A stretch of 64,000 nucleotides of DNA from an uncultured Phascolarctobacterium sp. (GTDB taxonomy: Bacteria > Bacillota > Negativicutes > Acidaminococcales > Acidaminococcaceae). The position numbers and the translations under genes are program-made. The DNA is taken from the NCBI GenBank assembly GCA_947630795.1, contig CANRJC010000001.1, positions 93,353-157,352 on the forward strand, given 5' to 3'. Positions 13,621-22,776 of the stretch are shown here, piece by piece. Below the pieces are notes generated by a model. It did no database searches. It saw only the letters and a program-made list of their open reading frames with translations, and was not told the DNA's origin. The first letter of the stretch is position 1. Every line of letters begins with the position of its first letter.

Positions 13621-13999
13621 TGAAGGGCAAAAGGAGAGGACAGTGTCGACAGTGTCAAGTGATCGTTGGCAAAAATTTGCAAAAAGCAAAGGCCCCCAGC
13701 GGCGGCGAAAGCGGAGCAATATCGGAACTGACGAAAACAAAATGAGAAAGCAAAAACGTAGGGACGCTCAGGCGTCCCTCTTCTATCGTGAAGAGAAAAA
13801 ATTTTCGCGGCTCGCGCAACGGGGGCCGCAGTCTTTTTTTGCAAAGGAAAAAGAAAAGACGAGACGAAAAACGAATGAGCGCTTTGTAAAAAGCAGGCTT
13901 TTCCTTCGAGAGGCCGAAGTTTTTCGAGAGCAAGAGAAATTTCGAAAGATGAGCGGCTTTTCGGCCCTTTGCTTTTCGCTTGCATAGGGCCGGTCATTA
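13621..13999. other. Gene-free, purine-rich spacer
   Basis: No credible gene is seen. The plus strand is rich in A and G with scattered AAAATTTT and CGAGAG words. A hairpin AGGGACGC/GCGTCCCT lies at 13760-13779 without a plus-strand T run, though the minus-strand reading is followed by ACGTTTTTG. Similar spacers occur at 10684, 28809 and 40863. Confidence 0.5.
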
Positions 14000-14029
14000 T
14001 TGCATACTATACAAGGGCTGTGCTATAAT
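14000..14029 (+). promoter_or_regulatory. Promoter of the asp23-nusB-recN run
   Basis: TTGCAT at 14000-14005, 18 bases, TATAAT at 14024-14029 with TG upstream. The 120-base leader includes a GCGGCCGC-rich hairpin near 14070-14090. Confidence 0.65.
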
Positions 14030-14153
14030 TAACGGCAAAGAGAGAGGAGCTCTCGGCGCCGGCAAAAAAACGGCCGCAGCCCGCGGCCGCAAAGGAAAAG
14101 AAAAAGGCGCCGCTCTCGCTTTCACCGGCGGGAGCAAGAGGCGGAGGCTGAAG

Positions 14154-14654
14154 ATGGCTGCCCAAAAACCAACTGCTCAAACCAACGAAGATGACATCGG
14201 CGCCGTTAGGGTGACCGATGAAGTGATACGCATCATGGCCGCGCTGGCCGCTCAGGAAGTGCCGGGGGTCCTCGGCATGAGCGGCGGCTTGGCAGAAGAC
14301 TTGAGCAGGATGCTGGGCAAAGACACGGCCTCCGAAGGCGTGCGCTTTAAGGTGAACGGCAGCCTTTTGCAGCTCAGCGTTTATCTGAACATGGAATACG
14401 GTTACTGCCTGCCGGAGGTGGCCTTGGCGGTGCAGGAAAAAGTCAAAAAGGCCATCGAAGAGATGACCGGCTATCAGGTGAAGAGCGTGGATGTGCACGT
14501 TGAAGGCGTGGGGCGGAGAAAAGACCCCTCGCTTTTGCCGGAGCACCCCGGCGAGGCGGAGACCCTTATGGAAAAAAGCATCGCCGACGGTGAAGGGGCG
14601 GAGCCGGAAGAGGAACTGGACAAAAGACGCGCCATGTTTTTTGAGGAGGAATGA
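14154..14654 (+). CDS. Asp23/Gls24-family envelope stress protein
   Basis: A 166-residue Asp23-domain protein. The core runs from GAVRVTDEVIRIMAALAAQ near residue 16 to VKSVDVHVEGV near 112, followed by an acidic tail. In Firmicutes Asp23 is a membrane-tethered cytoplasmic protein anchored by AmaP and linked to cell-envelope homeostasis. ATG 14154 has GGAGG six bases upstream; the longer open frame begins upstream of the promoter -10 box and cannot be the start. Next come amaP and a DUF2273 gene, the usual trio. Confidence 0.88.
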   Translation: MAAQKPTAQTNEDDIGAVRVTDEVIRIMAALAAQEVPGVLGMSGGLAEDLSRMLGKDTASEGVRFKVNGSLLQLSVYLNMEYGYCLPEVALAVQEKVKKAIEEMTGYQVKSVDVHVEGVGRRKDPSLLPEHPGEAETLMEKSIADGEGAEPEEELDKRRAMFFEEE

Positions 14655-14656
14655 AA

Positions 14657-15175
14657 ATGAATTTGGCGGATAGGATAATCCTTACCTTATATACACTGAT
14701 CATGCTGGCCATCTCGGCGGCTGTGGTGCTGGTGAGCTTGGGCATGGTGGGCTACCACAACCTGTCCATCTTCATGGATCTTATCAACGGCAACTGGGCC
14801 TTTGCTCTGGGGGGCGTCGTCATGTTCCTCGTCAGCCTGCATCTTTTGATCACCGGCATAGGCATCGGCGGCGGTTCTTTGAAACTGGCTGACGGCGCCG
14901 GCGGCAAAGTGACCGTGAGCCGCAGAGCTTTGGAACACTACATCGAAGATCTGGCGGAAGAGATCTACGGCATCCATCACACCAAGGTCGTGATCAAACT
15001 GCAGGAAGAAGCCATCGGCGTGCGCATCAACGCCACCATCGAGCCGGGCATCAACATCCCCGAGGCCACCAAAGACGTGCGGGACAATATCAAGGAGAGC
15101 GTAAAGAAGGCCATAGGGGCCGAAGTGCGGGAAGTGGAACTGTTCGTAAAACAGATCAAGGCCAAGGAAGAATAG
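14657..15175 (+). CDS. amaP: AmaP-like membrane anchor of Asp23
   Basis: A 172-residue protein with two transmembrane helices (about residues 8-32 and 50-72) and a soluble C-terminal part related to Asp23 (VSRRALEHYIEDLAEEI onward). AmaP anchors Asp23 at the membrane. ATG 14657 is 7 bases from AGGAGG and is preferred to ATG 14651, which is one base away. Expressed with the flanking asp23 and DUF2273 genes. Confidence 0.87.
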   Translation: MNLADRIILTLYTLIMLAISAAVVLVSLGMVGYHNLSIFMDLINGNWAFALGGVVMFLVSLHLLITGIGIGGGSLKLADGAGGKVTVSRRALEHYIEDLAEEIYGIHHTKVVIKLQEEAIGVRINATIEPGINIPEATKDVRDNIKESVKKAIGAEVREVELFVKQIKAKEE

Positions 15176-15185
15176 GAGACCGGTC

Positions 15186-15413
15186 ATGCTTAACGAGATC
15201 TTAGCCGATATCTGGCACCACTACCGAGGCAGAGTGCTGTGCTCTCTGGCAGGGTTGTTCGTAGGGAGCCTGTTTTTGTGGCTGGGCTTCTTCGCCGCCC
15301 TCTTTCTCCTCGTGTGCATCGCCTGCGGTTTTTATTTGGGCTACAAGCTGGATATGAAAGAAGATATTTTGGAATGGCTGGACAGGATGCTCCCGCCCGG
15401 CTATCACCGTTGA
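15186..15413 (+). CDS. Small DUF2273 membrane protein
   Basis: A 75-residue protein with one or two hydrophobic helices (about residues 16-51) followed by a short charged end, matching the DUF2273 family found with Asp23/AmaP. The function is unknown; an accessory envelope role is inferred from the operon. AGGAGAC lies before ATG 15186. Confidence 0.82.
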   Translation: MLNEILADIWHHYRGRVLCSLAGLFVGSLFLWLGFFAALFLLVCIACGFYLGYKLDMKEDILEWLDRMLPPGYHR

Positions 15414-15440
15414 TCTTTTACAAGGAGCAGGAGGAAAGAG

Positions 15441-15848
15441 ATGAGTCGTCGTACAGCCCGGGAACTGGTTTTGCAAAGTCTCTTCCAGATCGATCTGGCC
15501 GGGGCAGAGCCGAAGGCCGCTTTGGCAGCCGCCAAGGCCGAACACAGCGGCGGGCAGATAGAAGAAGCCGCCGTTTATGCGGAAGAGCTGCTGCAGGGAG
15601 TGCTGGCCAAATATAAAGAAATCGATGCCAAATTGGCGGCCGCTTCCATAGGCTGGCCTCTGTGGCGGATGCCGGCCACCGACCGCAACATCATGCGGCT
15701 GGCGGCCTACGAATTGCTCTACGCTCCCGTGCCCTTGTCGCCGCCCATAGCGATCAACGAAGCGGTGGAGCTGGCCAAAGTTTACGGCACCGACGATTCT
15801 CCCCGGTTCATCAACGGCGTGTTGGGCCGCTTGACCAGAGAAAAATAA
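15441..15848 (+). CDS. nusB: Transcription antitermination factor NusB
   Basis: A 135-residue all-helical protein that binds boxA RNA with S10 (NusE) in rRNA antitermination. It starts MSRRTARELVLQSLFQ, and MRLAAYELLY with INEAVELAKVYGTDDSPRFINGVLG is the family signature. AGGAGGAAAG precedes ATG 15441. It opens the nusB-xse-isp-dxs gene order shared by many Firmicutes. Confidence 0.95.
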   Translation: MSRRTARELVLQSLFQIDLAGAEPKAALAAAKAEHSGGQIEEAAVYAEELLQGVLAKYKEIDAKLAAASIGWPLWRMPATDRNIMRLAAYELLYAPVPLSPPIAINEAVELAKVYGTDDSPRFINGVLGRLTREK

Positions 15849-15852
15849 AACG

Positions 15853-16821
15853 ATGGAGATCTTTTTAGGCATAGACACCAGCTGCTACACCACCAGCCTG
15901 GCCGTTATGGACAAAGAAGGCAGGCTGCTGGCCGAAGCCCGCAGGCCCCTCACCGTGAAGGAGGGAGGACGAGGGCTGGCCCAAAGGGACATGGTGTTTC
16001 AACATGTTAAGAATCTGCCTCTATTGGCGGAAGGATCGTTAGAGGGGAAAGACTATCACCTCTTGGCCGTAGGGGTCAGCGCCAAGCCGCGCCCGTCGGC
16101 GGAGTCCTATATGCCGGCTTTTCTGCCCGGCTTGAGTTTGGGACGTTCGTTGGCTGCGGCCTGCGGCTGTCCCCTTTATACTTTGAGCCATCAGGAAGGG
16201 CATGTGGCCGCCGTGCTGTGGCACTTGGGGGACGATTTCAAGGCAGAAAAATTTTTGACTCTGCACATCTCAGGCGGCACTACCGATCTGCTTTTGGTGA
16301 CTGCGAGAGACGACGGCAGTCATGCCTTGTCTCTTTTGGGAGGAAGCAGCGACCTGCAGGCCGGTCAGTTCGTCGATAGAGTGGGGCAGGCCTTGGGCTT
16401 GGGCTTTCCCGCCGGCCCGGCTTTGGAAAAATTGGCCGGCACCGCCGCCGCTCCTTTGGAACTGCCGGTGGCCTACAGCGGCTATCACATCAGCCTGGCC
16501 GGCCCCTGCACGGCGGCTTTGAGAGCTTTGGCCAAGGGTGCCGAGCCTGCTGCTTTGGCCTTAGGGGTCGAAAGGGTGCTGGCCCTCAGTTTGGGCCGCC
16601 TGGCCCGCAGGGCCGCCGCCGACCATGGTTGCAAAGAGCTGCTTTTGGTAGGTGGCGTGGCCGGCAATCTCTACATCAGAGAAGAAATGGAAAAATTGCT
16701 GCGTCCTCGGGGCATAACTTTGCATACCGCGCCGCCTCTTTTCAGCAGAGACAATGCCGTGGGCTGCGCCGCCGTGGCCAGAGCCCGTTATATTTTTCAA
16801 AAAGAACAAGAAAATGGATAG
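15853..16821 (+). CDS. TsaD/Kae1-like paralogue (O-sialoglycoprotein endopeptidase family)
   Basis: A 322-residue ASKHA-fold protein. GIDTSCYTTSLAV at residues 6-18 is the phosphate-1 loop, SHQEGH gives His113 and His117 as in the TsaD metal site, and LHISGGTTDLLL is the second nucleotide motif. True TsaD makes tRNA t6A with TsaB and TsaE, but here the gene stands between nusB and xseA, and its divergence from the TsaD consensus suggests a second, specialised copy. If no other tsaD exists in the genome it could be the working enzyme. It overlaps xseA by 8 bases. Confidence 0.78.
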   Translation: MEIFLGIDTSCYTTSLAVMDKEGRLLAEARRPLTVKEGGRGLAQRDMVFQHVKNLPLLAEGSLEGKDYHLLAVGVSAKPRPSAESYMPAFLPGLSLGRSLAAACGCPLYTLSHQEGHVAAVLWHLGDDFKAEKFLTLHISGGTTDLLLVTARDDGSHALSLLGGSSDLQAGQFVDRVGQALGLGFPAGPALEKLAGTAAAPLELPVAYSGYHISLAGPCTAALRALAKGAEPAALALGVERVLALSLGRLARRAAADHGCKELLLVGGVAGNLYIREEMEKLLRPRGITLHTAPPLFSRDNAVGCAAVARARYIFQKEQENG

Positions 16822-18052
16822 AGCCTTCACCGTAACGGAGCTTACCGCTCACATCAAAAAGCTGTTGGCTAAAGACGAAGAACTGCAGAACGTCATCGTC
16901 TCCGGCGAGGTCAGCAATTATAAACGCTATCCCAGCGGCCACGCCTACTTTACTTTAAAGGACGCAGGGGCCCAGTTGAAGTGCGTCATGTTCAAAGGCA
17001 GCGCCGCCCGTTTGAGCTTCACGCCCCAAAACGGCGATAAGGTGCTGGCCATCGGCCGCATCGCCGTGTACGAAAGAGACGGAGCCTATCAGCTTTACGT
17101 CGACATCTTGCAGCAGCAGGGCCTGGGCGCTTTGATGCAGGCCTTTGAAAAATTGAAGAAGAAACTGGAGGGAGAGGGCCTATTCGCGGCAGAGAGAAAG
17201 CAGCCTCTGCCCTTCTTCCCGGCGGCGGTGGGAGTCATAACCTCTCCCAGCGGCGCCGCAGTGCGAGACATCATCACCGTCGCCCGCCGCCGCGACCCTG
17301 CCGTCAAGCTCCTCCTTTACCCGGTGCAGGTGCAGGGGGAAGAGGCGGGAGGCGAGATAGTTCGTGCTTTGAGATTTTTCGCCGCCCACAAAGGCTTGGC
17401 CGATGTGCTCATCGTGGGGCGAGGCGGCGGCAGCATCGAAGACCTGTGGGCCTTCAACGAAGAAAAAGTGGTGCGAGCCGTGGCGGCCTGTCCTTTGCCT
17501 GTGATCAGCGCCGTGGGCCACGAGACCGATTTCACTTTGACAGACTTCGCCGCCGATCAAAGAGCAGCCACTCCGTCTCAGGCAGCGGAGCTGGCAGTGC
17601 CGGACACGGCGGCCCTGAGACAGCGGCTGGAGCAATCGCATCGTCGTTTGGCTTTTTTGCTGCAGGCGCGGGCCGAAAAAGCCGAGGCCGCATGGGAACG
17701 GCTGCGAGGAGCATGGGCTTTGCGGCAACCTCTGCACCTTTTGGAGGAAAGGGCTTTGCCTGTAGATGCTGCTTTAGACGGAGCCCGTCGAGCTTTGAAC
17801 AGTCGTTTGACTGCCGACGGTCAACGCTTGGCAGTGGGGCTGACCGCTTTGGGCGGGCTCAATCCTTTGAGCGTTTTGGCTCGAGGCTACAGCATCACCG
17901 CCTGCGAAGGGCACTTGGTGCGCAGCATCGAGGATGTGCGTTGGGGAGCGGAGTTGGAGACGACGGTGGCCGGCGGCCGGGAAAAGATCGTTTCCGTCGT
18001 GCAAGATGTGCAAGTTTTAGAGGAGCGAAAAAATAATGGGGACCAGATCTAA
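16814..18052 (+). CDS. xseA: Exodeoxyribonuclease VII large subunit
   Basis: A 412-residue protein. An N-terminal OB fold (FTVTELTAHIKKLL, VSGEVSNYKRYPSGHAYF) is followed by the catalytic core with VGVITSPSGAAVRD, GRGGGSIEDLWAFN and SAVGHETDFTLTDFAAD, then a long coiled coil. With XseB it degrades single-stranded DNA in both directions. ATG 16814 gives the standard MDRAFTVTEL start; it overlaps the end of the upstream gene. Confidence 0.96.
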   Translation: MDRAFTVTELTAHIKKLLAKDEELQNVIVSGEVSNYKRYPSGHAYFTLKDAGAQLKCVMFKGSAARLSFTPQNGDKVLAIGRIAVYERDGAYQLYVDILQQQGLGALMQAFEKLKKKLEGEGLFAAERKQPLPFFPAAVGVITSPSGAAVRDIITVARRRDPAVKLLLYPVQVQGEEAGGEIVRALRFFAAHKGLADVLIVGRGGGSIEDLWAFNEEKVVRAVAACPLPVISAVGHETDFTLTDFAADQRAATPSQAAELAVPDTAALRQRLEQSHRRLAFLLQARAEKAEAAWERLRGAWALRQPLHLLEERALPVDAALDGARRALNSRLTADGQRLAVGLTALGGLNPLSVLARGYSITACEGHLVRSIEDVRWGAELETTVAGGREKIVSVVQDVQVLEERKNNGDQI

Positions 18053-18293
18053 CCGAAAAGCAGCGAAGAACATCACTTTCGAAGGGGCGTTGGCAGCCTT
18101 GGAGGAGCAGGTGAAACTGCTGGAAGAGGGGCAGCTGACCTTGGAAGAAAGTTTGGAAGTTTATAAATATGCCATGGAACTGGGGGCGATCTGCCGGAAA
18201 AAACTGGAAGGAGCCAAACAGGAAGTGGAGAAGATCGTAGCAGCCGGCGGCGAAGACTACAAAACGGAGACCTTCGCGCCCCGGGAGGATTGA
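18036..18293 (+). CDS. xseB: Exodeoxyribonuclease VII small subunit
   Basis: An 85-residue helical hairpin protein with the family core FEGALAALEEQVKLLEEG and LTLEESLEVYKYAMEL. It binds the coiled coil of XseA. It overlaps xseA by 17 bases, with GGAGCG before ATG 18036. Confidence 0.95.
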   Translation: MGTRSNRKAAKNITFEGALAALEEQVKLLEEGQLTLEESLEVYKYAMELGAICRKKLEGAKQEVEKIVAAGGEDYKTETFAPRED

Positions 18294-18295
18294 AC

Positions 18296-19180
18296 ATGGA
18301 TAAGACGGCCTTTAAAGCTTATTACGATAAACAGAGAAAATTGGTGGACGGTTTTTTGGCGGCGCGGATGGAGAAAAAAGGAATTTCTTCCGTGGACGAG
18401 GCCATGGCCTACAGCCTTTTGGCCGGAGGCAAAAGATTGCGGCCCGTCATCTTGATGGCCACCGCCGAAGCTCTGGGGCAAAAAGGCTACAATTATCTGC
18501 CCATGGCCTGCGGCTTGGAGATGATCCACACCTATTCCCTCATCCACGACGATCTGCCTTGCATGGACGACGACGACTACCGGCGGGGGCGCCTCACCAA
18601 CCACAAAGTGTACGGCGAGGCCATGGCTCTTTTGGCGGGGGACGGGCTGCTGACTCTGGCCTTTGAAGTGATGCTGGAGCAGAAGAACGTGCCGCCGTCG
18701 GCCCTCATCCAAGCGGTGAGAGAGACTGCCATGTGCGCAGGCAACTTCGGCATGGTAGGCGGGCAGGCTCTGGACCTCACCTATGCCGACAGAGCCGTGA
18801 ACGCCGAAGAACTGCGCAAGATGCATCAGGGAAAGACCGGCGCTCTCTTCATCGCCGCCGTGAGAGGCGGCGCCGTTTTGGCGGGAGCGAGCAGCGAGCA
18901 GTTGCTGGCCCTCACCAAATATGCGGATCTTTTGGGCTTGGCTTTTCAGATCACCGACGATATTTTGGACGTGACCGGCACCGCCGCAGAATTAGGCAAA
19001 CCCATCGGCAGCGATGCCAAAAATCATAAGTCCACCTATGTCAGCCTCTACGGCTTGGAAGCCGCGGAAAAATTGGCGGAGAAGACCTGTGAAGAGGCTC
19101 TTTCTTGTTTAGACTCTTTTGACGAAGGAGCCGATCCTCTGCGCCATATCACGCAGATGCTGTGCAACAAACGGAGCTAG
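18296..19180 (+). CDS. ispA: Farnesyl/geranyl diphosphate synthase (short-chain polyprenyl synthase)
   Basis: A 294-residue trans-prenyltransferase. First aspartate-rich motif DDLPCMDDDD lies near residue 83, GGKRLRP near 44, and the second motif DDILD near 222. It condenses IPP and DMAPP to C10-C15 diphosphates for undecaprenyl and quinone synthesis. ATG 18296 is 7 bases from GGAGG. The next gene, dxs, supplies the same pathway. Confidence 0.93.
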   Translation: MDKTAFKAYYDKQRKLVDGFLAARMEKKGISSVDEAMAYSLLAGGKRLRPVILMATAEALGQKGYNYLPMACGLEMIHTYSLIHDDLPCMDDDDYRRGRLTNHKVYGEAMALLAGDGLLTLAFEVMLEQKNVPPSALIQAVRETAMCAGNFGMVGGQALDLTYADRAVNAEELRKMHQGKTGALFIAAVRGGAVLAGASSEQLLALTKYADLLGLAFQITDDILDVTGTAAELGKPIGSDAKNHKSTYVSLYGLEAAEKLAEKTCEEALSCLDSFDEGADPLRHITQMLCNKRS

Positions 19181-19182
19181 CT

Positions 19183-21084
19183 ATGACAGCGACTTCTTTA
19201 TTGGAAAATATCGACAGCCCCCGGGATCTTAAGGGATTGGACACGGAACAATTGGAGCAGCTGGCGAAAGAACTGCGGCAGTATATGCTCAAAGTAGTGA
19301 GCCGCACCGGCGGGCATTTGGCTCCCAACCTGGGCGTGGTAGAGCTTACTTTGGCTCTCCACTTTGTTTTCGACAGCCCGGCGGACAAAATAGTTTTCGA
19401 CGTGGGCCATCAATCTTATGTCCACAAAATTTTGACCGGCCGCAGAGAAGCATTTGCCACTCTCAGACAGTACGGGGGCCTGAGCGGTTTCCCCAAACCG
19501 ACGGAAAGCCCTCACGACGCTTTCGGCACCGGCCACAGCAGCACATCTGTTTCGGCCGCTCTGGGCTTGGCCATCGCCCGAGATCTGCAAGGCGAAGACT
19601 ATAATGTGGTGGCGGTGATAGGCGACGGCTCCATGACCGGCGGTCTGGCCTATGAAGCTCTCAACAATGCCGGCAATTTGAAAAAGCGGCTCATCGTCAT
19701 CCTCAACGACAACGAGATGTCCATCTCCAAAAACGTGGGGGCCATGAGCGAATATCTGGATAAACTGCGCACCGGCGAGACCTACAACTGGCTGAAGGAA
19801 AATTTCGAAGAATGGCTGCAGGGCATGGAGGCCGGCAAAGATGTGCTGGCGGCTGTGAACCGGGTAAAGGGCAGCTTGAAATATTTGGTGACGCCGGGCA
19901 CCGTTTTCGAAGAATTGGGTTTCAAATACTTCGGGCCCGTGGACGGACACGATCTGAAAGCTCTCATCGGTATCTTGAGCGCCGCTAAAAAGATCAAGGG
20001 ACCGGTGCTCATCCATGTTTTGACCAAAAAAGGGAAGGGCTATGCCCCGGCGGAAGAAAATCCGGATAAATTCCACGGCATCGGCGCCTTCGATCTCGCA
20101 ACGGGCAAAAAAACGGCGGCTCCTGCGGCGCCTGTCACTTATACGGAAGTTTTCGGCCGTACTTTAACGGCTTTGGCGGATCGAAACGAAAAGATCGTGG
20201 CCATCACTGCGGCCATGCCCGACGGTACGGGCCTCAGTTATTTTGCCGCCGCTCATCAAGACCGCTTTCTGGACGTGGGCATCGCCGAGCAGCACGCTGT
20301 TACCTGCGCCGCAGGGCTGGCCATGGCCGGGGCGAAGCCGGTGTGCGCCGTCTATTCCACTTTTGCCCAAAGAGCTTACGACAATATCCTCCACGATGTC
20401 TGCCTGCAAAATTTGCCGGTAGTCCTTTGCTTGGACAGAGCAGGTTTAGTGGGCGACGACGGGCCCACTCATCACGGGGTCTTCGATCTCGCTTATTTAA
20501 GCAGCCTCCCCAACATGACGGTGATGGCGCCCAAAGACGAAGATGAGTTGCGCCACATGCTCTACACGGCGCTGCAGATGGAGAGCCCGGCGGCTATTCG
20601 CTATCCTCGGGGCAGCGGCTTGGGCGTCCCTTTGAGCGAAGAGCTTCGCAATTTGCCGCTGGGTAAGGCCGAGGTGCTTTCTCGGGGCCGCAACGTGATG
20701 ATCTGGGCCATAGGAAGCATGGTGACTACAGCCTGTCAGGCGGCGAACTTGCTGCGGGCCCGCAACATCGACTCCGGCGTAGTGAACATGCGTTTTGCCA
20801 AACCTTTGGATAAAGAGCTCCTCTTTCGTCAGGCCGAGGAAGTCGGCCGCATAGTAACTTTGGAAGAAGGTGTGTCGGCCGGGGGAGCGGGCAGCAGAGT
20901 TTTGGCTGCTCTCAACGAAGCAGGTCTTTTAGAAAAATGCCGAGTGCTCAATTTGGGCATCGGGGACAATTTCGTGCCTCACGGTGACAGAGCCCTGTTG
21001 CTGCGGGATCTGGGCCTTGATGCCGAGGGCGTGGCCCTTAGCATCGAGAAACATTTCTTTGCCAAGGAGAGCTGCTGTGGTTAA
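19183..21084 (+). CDS. dxs: 1-deoxy-D-xylulose-5-phosphate synthase
   Basis: A 633-residue thiamine-diphosphate enzyme joining pyruvate and glyceraldehyde 3-phosphate, the first step of the MEP isoprenoid pathway. Family landmarks are SRTGGHLAPNLGVVELT, DVGHQSYVHKILTGR, the ThDP motif GDGSMTGG with NDNEMSIS, and the catalytic GIAEQHAVT region. ATG 19183 has GGAG seven bases upstream and lies 2 bases after ispA. Confidence 0.96.
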   Translation: MTATSLLENIDSPRDLKGLDTEQLEQLAKELRQYMLKVVSRTGGHLAPNLGVVELTLALHFVFDSPADKIVFDVGHQSYVHKILTGRREAFATLRQYGGLSGFPKPTESPHDAFGTGHSSTSVSAALGLAIARDLQGEDYNVVAVIGDGSMTGGLAYEALNNAGNLKKRLIVILNDNEMSISKNVGAMSEYLDKLRTGETYNWLKENFEEWLQGMEAGKDVLAAVNRVKGSLKYLVTPGTVFEELGFKYFGPVDGHDLKALIGILSAAKKIKGPVLIHVLTKKGKGYAPAEENPDKFHGIGAFDLATGKKTAAPAAPVTYTEVFGRTLTALADRNEKIVAITAAMPDGTGLSYFAAAHQDRFLDVGIAEQHAVTCAAGLAMAGAKPVCAVYSTFAQRAYDNILHDVCLQNLPVVLCLDRAGLVGDDGPTHHGVFDLAYLSSLPNMTVMAPKDEDELRHMLYTALQMESPAAIRYPRGSGLGVPLSEELRNLPLGKAEVLSRGRNVMIWAIGSMVTTACQAANLLRARNIDSGVVNMRFAKPLDKELLFRQAEEVGRIVTLEEGVSAGGAGSRVLAALNEAGLLEKCRVLNLGIGDNFVPHGDRALLLRDLGLDAEGVALSIEKHFFAKESCCG

Positions 21085-21943
21085 AGAGGGCAGGGCCGGC
21101 AGGGAGAGGCTGGATCAACTTTTGACGGGGCTGGGCCTTTTTACCAGCAGAGCCAGAGCTCAGGCCGCCATCATGGCCGGGCAGGTGCTGGTGAACGGCA
21201 CAAAAATAGATAAGCCGGGGACGGCAGTGGACCCGGCGGCCGAGATCCGTCTGCTGGGAGAAAAGCTGCCTTTCGTCTCCCGCGGAGGTTTGAAACTGGC
21301 CAAGGCTCTGGACAGTTTTCAGCTCGACCTGCGGGGACTGACCGTGGCAGACATCGGCGCCTCCACCGGCGGCTTCACCGATTGCGCTCTGCAAAGGGGA
21401 GCGAAGAAAGTTTACGCCGTTGATGTGGGTTACGGCCAATTGGCTTGGTCCTTGCGCAGCGACCCCAGAGTGTGCTGCTTGGAGCGGATCAACGCCCGCT
21501 ATTTGGAACCGCAGCAGTTGGGAGAAGCGGTGGACCTGGCGACCATGGATCTTTCCTTCATCAGTTTGACCAAAGTGCTGCCGGCGGTCAAAAAATTGCT
21601 GAAGCCCGAGGGGACCATCATCGCTTTGGTGAAGCCTCAGTTCGAGGTAGGCCGTGAGCAAGTGGGAAAGAAAGGCATAGTGAGAGAGGCGGCGGCCCAA
21701 AAAGAGGCCGTCCTCAAAGTGATGGCGGCGGCGGAGGAGCTGGGCCTCAATGCCATGGGGCTCACTTATTCGCCCATCACCGGCCATGACGGCAACATCG
21801 AATTTTTACTGCACTTGGGTTTTGCAAAAGCCCGCATCGATGAAAAAGAAGCAGCACAGGTGGTGGCAGACAGTCGCAGGCTGGTGCTCAAAGGTGGCAA
21901 TAGCAATGAAGAAACGGCTGGGCATTTTTCCCAATCTGAATAA
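21077..21943 (+). CDS. tlyA: TlyA-family rRNA 2'-O-methyltransferase (hemolysin A family)
   Basis: A 288-residue protein. An N-terminal S4-like RNA-binding domain (RLDQLLTGLGLFTSRARAQ) is followed by an FtsJ-type methyltransferase domain with VADIGASTGGFTDCAL as SAM motif and LVKPQFEVGR near the catalytic Lys. TlyA methylates ribose in 16S/23S rRNA and affects capreomycin sensitivity in some species. Start GTG 21077 has AAGGAGA upstream and overlaps dxs by 8 bases. Confidence 0.9.
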   Translation: MVKEGRAGRERLDQLLTGLGLFTSRARAQAAIMAGQVLVNGTKIDKPGTAVDPAAEIRLLGEKLPFVSRGGLKLAKALDSFQLDLRGLTVADIGASTGGFTDCALQRGAKKVYAVDVGYGQLAWSLRSDPRVCCLERINARYLEPQQLGEAVDLATMDLSFISLTKVLPAVKKLLKPEGTIIALVKPQFEVGREQVGKKGIVREAAAQKEAVLKVMAAAEELGLNAMGLTYSPITGHDGNIEFLLHLGFAKARIDEKEAAQVVADSRRLVLKGGNSNEETAGHFSQSE

Positions 21944-22763
21944 AGAACAGGTGCGCTCCTCGCTGCCGGCATTTTTAAAACTTTCCCAAGGCGCGGATCT
22001 TGAGCCGCTGTTATTGAAAGAGTGGAGCGGCGATTTTGACGAACCTACTTTCGATAGCAAGTCGTCTGTTGAACTGGAGAGTTTGGATTACGCTGTAAGT
22101 TTGGGAGGAGACGGCACTCTTTTGAAAATGGCGAGGATACTCGCTCCCTATAAAGTGCCCATCTTCGGCATCAATTTCGGCCACTTGGGCTTTTTGGCAG
22201 AAGTGGAAGACGGGGACAGTGAAGAAGCGCTCCGCCGTTTAGCTTCTGGCTCTTTCGATCTTGAACGACGAGCCATGCTGCAGGCCACAGTGTTTGACGG
22301 TGAAGACGAGCAAATGACCTGCCACGCTCTCAACGATTTTGTCCTTTACAGAGGACCGCTCGGCAAAATGGCCCGCTTGCATTTTTACATCAACGGCCGT
22401 CTTTCGGGCCGTTTGACGGCCGACGGCTTGGTAGCGGCTACGGCCACAGGTTCCACCGCTTATTCTTTGAGCACCGGCGGTCCTTTGATACAGCCGGAGC
22501 TGGAGGTCACTGTCCTCTCGCCTATTTGCGCTCATTCTCTCACTGCCCGCACTTTGGTGATACCCAACAGCGAAACGGTGGACTTAGCGGTGGAAGAAGG
22601 CAGCGAGAGCCTTTTATTGGCGGCGGACGGAGAGCAGGTGGCCACAGTGACCGATCGTTTGCGAGTGCGTCTCACCAAAAGCCCATACAGTTTAGAGTTC
22701 ATCAAGCTCACCGGTAGGGACTACTATCAGACTTGGCAGAGCAAATTGTTGCGCCACATTTAA
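21906..22763 (+). CDS. nadK: NAD kinase
   Basis: A 285-residue NAD kinase that makes NADP. Signature SLGGDGTLLK near residue 62, INFGHLGFLAEV near 88, and the glycine-rich ATGSTAYSLSTGGP near 180. ATG 21906 overlaps tlyA by 38 bases and gives the standard KKRLGIFPN start. Confidence 0.94.
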   Translation: MKKRLGIFPNLNKEQVRSSLPAFLKLSQGADLEPLLLKEWSGDFDEPTFDSKSSVELESLDYAVSLGGDGTLLKMARILAPYKVPIFGINFGHLGFLAEVEDGDSEEALRRLASGSFDLERRAMLQATVFDGEDEQMTCHALNDFVLYRGPLGKMARLHFYINGRLSGRLTADGLVAATATGSTAYSLSTGGPLIQPELEVTVLSPICAHSLTARTLVIPNSETVDLAVEEGSESLLLAADGEQVATVTDRLRVRLTKSPYSLEFIKLTGRDYYQTWQSKLLRHI

Positions 22764-22776
22764 GAGAAGGGCAGGG

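Noticed and set aside
13980..14153. Longer N-terminus for the Asp23 protein
   Set aside because: The extension would begin before the promoter -10 box at 14024, and GGAGG lies before ATG 14154.
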